A stretch of DNA of 5,088 nt from Syntrophaceae bacterium PtaB.Bin038 (GTDB lineage: Bacteria; Desulfobacterota; Syntrophia; Syntrophales; UBA2192). The stretch lies in assembly GCA_002067855.1 (NCBI GenBank), contig MVQS01000286.1, positions 1 to 5,088 on the forward strand, in the 5' to 3' direction. The position numbers and the translations under genes were made by a program. The notes beneath the pieces are model-generated. The model was not told the DNA's origin. It searched no databases and worked only from the letters and a program-made list of their open reading frames with translations. Of this stretch, positions 4,453 through 5,088 are shown one piece after another (position 1 is the stretch's first letter; every line of letters starts with the position of its first letter).

Positions 4453-5088
4453 TCAGTCCTCTTCCTTCGCGCCCTTCTTGCCGACCAGCTCGGGTTCCTT
4501 GGCCGCTTCCTCGGCCCCCTCGGCAGGCGCCGCTTCCTCGACGACGGCGCCGCGCTTGGCGGCCACGGTGACGATGCTGATGTTGGCGGCGTCGAGGATC
4601 TCGATCCCCTCGGGCAGCTTGAGGTCTCCCACGCGGATCGTCGCGCCGATGGTGAGCTGCGTCACGTCCACCTCCACGTGCCTCGGCATCAGGCCGGGCA
4701 CGCAGGAGAGCCTGACATCCCGCTTGAACTGCTTGAGCTCGCCGCCCTTGTCGACGCCGATGGAGGAGCCCACGATGTGGATCGGCACGTCCCGCGTCAG
4801 CTTGCGGTCCATCCGGATCTCGTAGAAGTCCGCGTGGGCGATCTTCTTCGTGACCGTGTTGGTCTGGAGCTCCTTGAGCACCGAGATCCTCTCGGAGGTC
4901 TTCCCGCCCTCGTCGATGACGATCTTGATGAATCCCGACTCCCCCTTTTCCGCGCGGATGATCCGGATCAGATCCGCCGCATTCACCGTTAACATGGTGG
5001 ACTCGGACCCTGACCCGTATAGTACGGCAGGAACGAGCCCCTCGGCCCGCAGTCGCCTGGCAGGCCCCTTACCCGATTCCGTGCGAAT
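4453..5088 (-). CDS. rplY: 50S ribosomal protein bL25 (Ctc/TL5 type), start beyond right edge
   Basis: bL25 binds 5S rRNA in the central protuberance of the large ribosomal subunit; the two-domain Ctc form is also tied to general stress in some bacteria. The visible part is 211 residues. An internal ATG at 4995 could be mistaken for the start, but the frame stays open to the window edge. It encodes the conserved N-terminal segment RTESGKGPARRLRAEG and then VPAVLYG, the 5S-binding domain hallmark. Only about ten residues should therefore be missing. Visible residues 1 to about 95 form the 5S-binding domain (with TKKIAHADFYEI near 80-91); about 96-175 form the C-terminal beta domain (PGLMPRHVEVDVTQLTIG, then LPEGIEIL). 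The tail (AAPAEGAEEAAKEPELVGKKGAKEED) is Ala/Glu/Lys-rich and probably flexible. The gene ends with a strong terminator, and pth follows downstream. Confidence 0.96.
   Translation of the reverse strand: MRTESGKGPARRLRAEGLVPAVLYGSGSESTMLTVNAADLIRIIRAEKGESGFIKIVIDEGGKTSERISVLKELQTNTVTKKIAHADFYEIRMDRKLTRDVPIHIVGSSIGVDKGGELKQFKRDVRLSCVPGLMPRHVEVDVTQLTIGATIRVGDLKLPEGIEILDAANISIVTVAAKRGAVVEEAAPAEGAEEAAKEPELVGKKGAKEED

Noticed and set aside
4453..4995. Internal ATG at 4995 as the start of a short bL25
   Set aside because: The same frame continues to the window edge and encodes the conserved bL25 N-terminal segment, so the gene is not truncated at 4995; only the edge cuts it.

Overview
The window looks like a chromosomal segment of a GC-rich bacterium, most likely a deltaproteobacterium in the broad sense (Desulfobacterota or syntrophic relatives). 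That placement is an inference from the conserved rplY-pth-ychF gene order, the style of the proteins, TTGACA-type promoters and the presence of a PPi-driven membrane pump. It was not confirmed by any search. All host genes lie on the minus strand, so gene order is read from high to low coordinates. The only plus-strand gene belongs to an insertion sequence.

Layout in the direction of transcription: (1) 5088-4453, rplY (ribosomal protein bL25/Ctc), whose first few codons lie beyond the right edge, followed by a strong intrinsic terminator (4392-4426). (2) 4391-4269, a leader or intergenic stretch holding two oppositely oriented clusters of a degenerate 7-nt repeat, the most unusual DNA in the window. 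(3) 4268-3666, pth (peptidyl-tRNA hydrolase). (4) 3559-2955, a complete-looking, single-gene IS200-type element: a Y1 HUH transposase (tnpA, plus strand), end hairpins that share the loop CTTG, and a 5' leader whose hairpin partly masks the tnpA ribosome binding site. (5) 2939-2911, a good promoter, then hppA (2842-431), an 803-residue membrane pyrophosphatase of a divergent type, closed by a perfect 10-bp intrinsic terminator (379-409). (6) 355-327, a second promoter, then the first 89 codons of ychF (269-1), which runs off the left edge.

Three host genes are translation-linked: bL25 binds 5S rRNA, Pth recycles peptidyl-tRNA, and YchF is a ribosome-associated P-loop NTPase. hppA is the metabolic outsider in this neighbourhood. 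It couples hydrolysis of pyrophosphate, a by-product of tRNA charging, nucleic acid synthesis and acyl-CoA activation, to ion pumping. Each host gene appears to be a separate transcription unit or nearly so: terminators follow rplY and hppA, and promoters precede hppA and ychF.

No clearly new multi-gene system is present. The points most worth a second look are the heptad inverted-repeat pair upstream of pth, the divergent hppA, and the IS200-type element parked about 15 bp upstream of the hppA -35 box, where a flanking TATAAT could drive its transposase.
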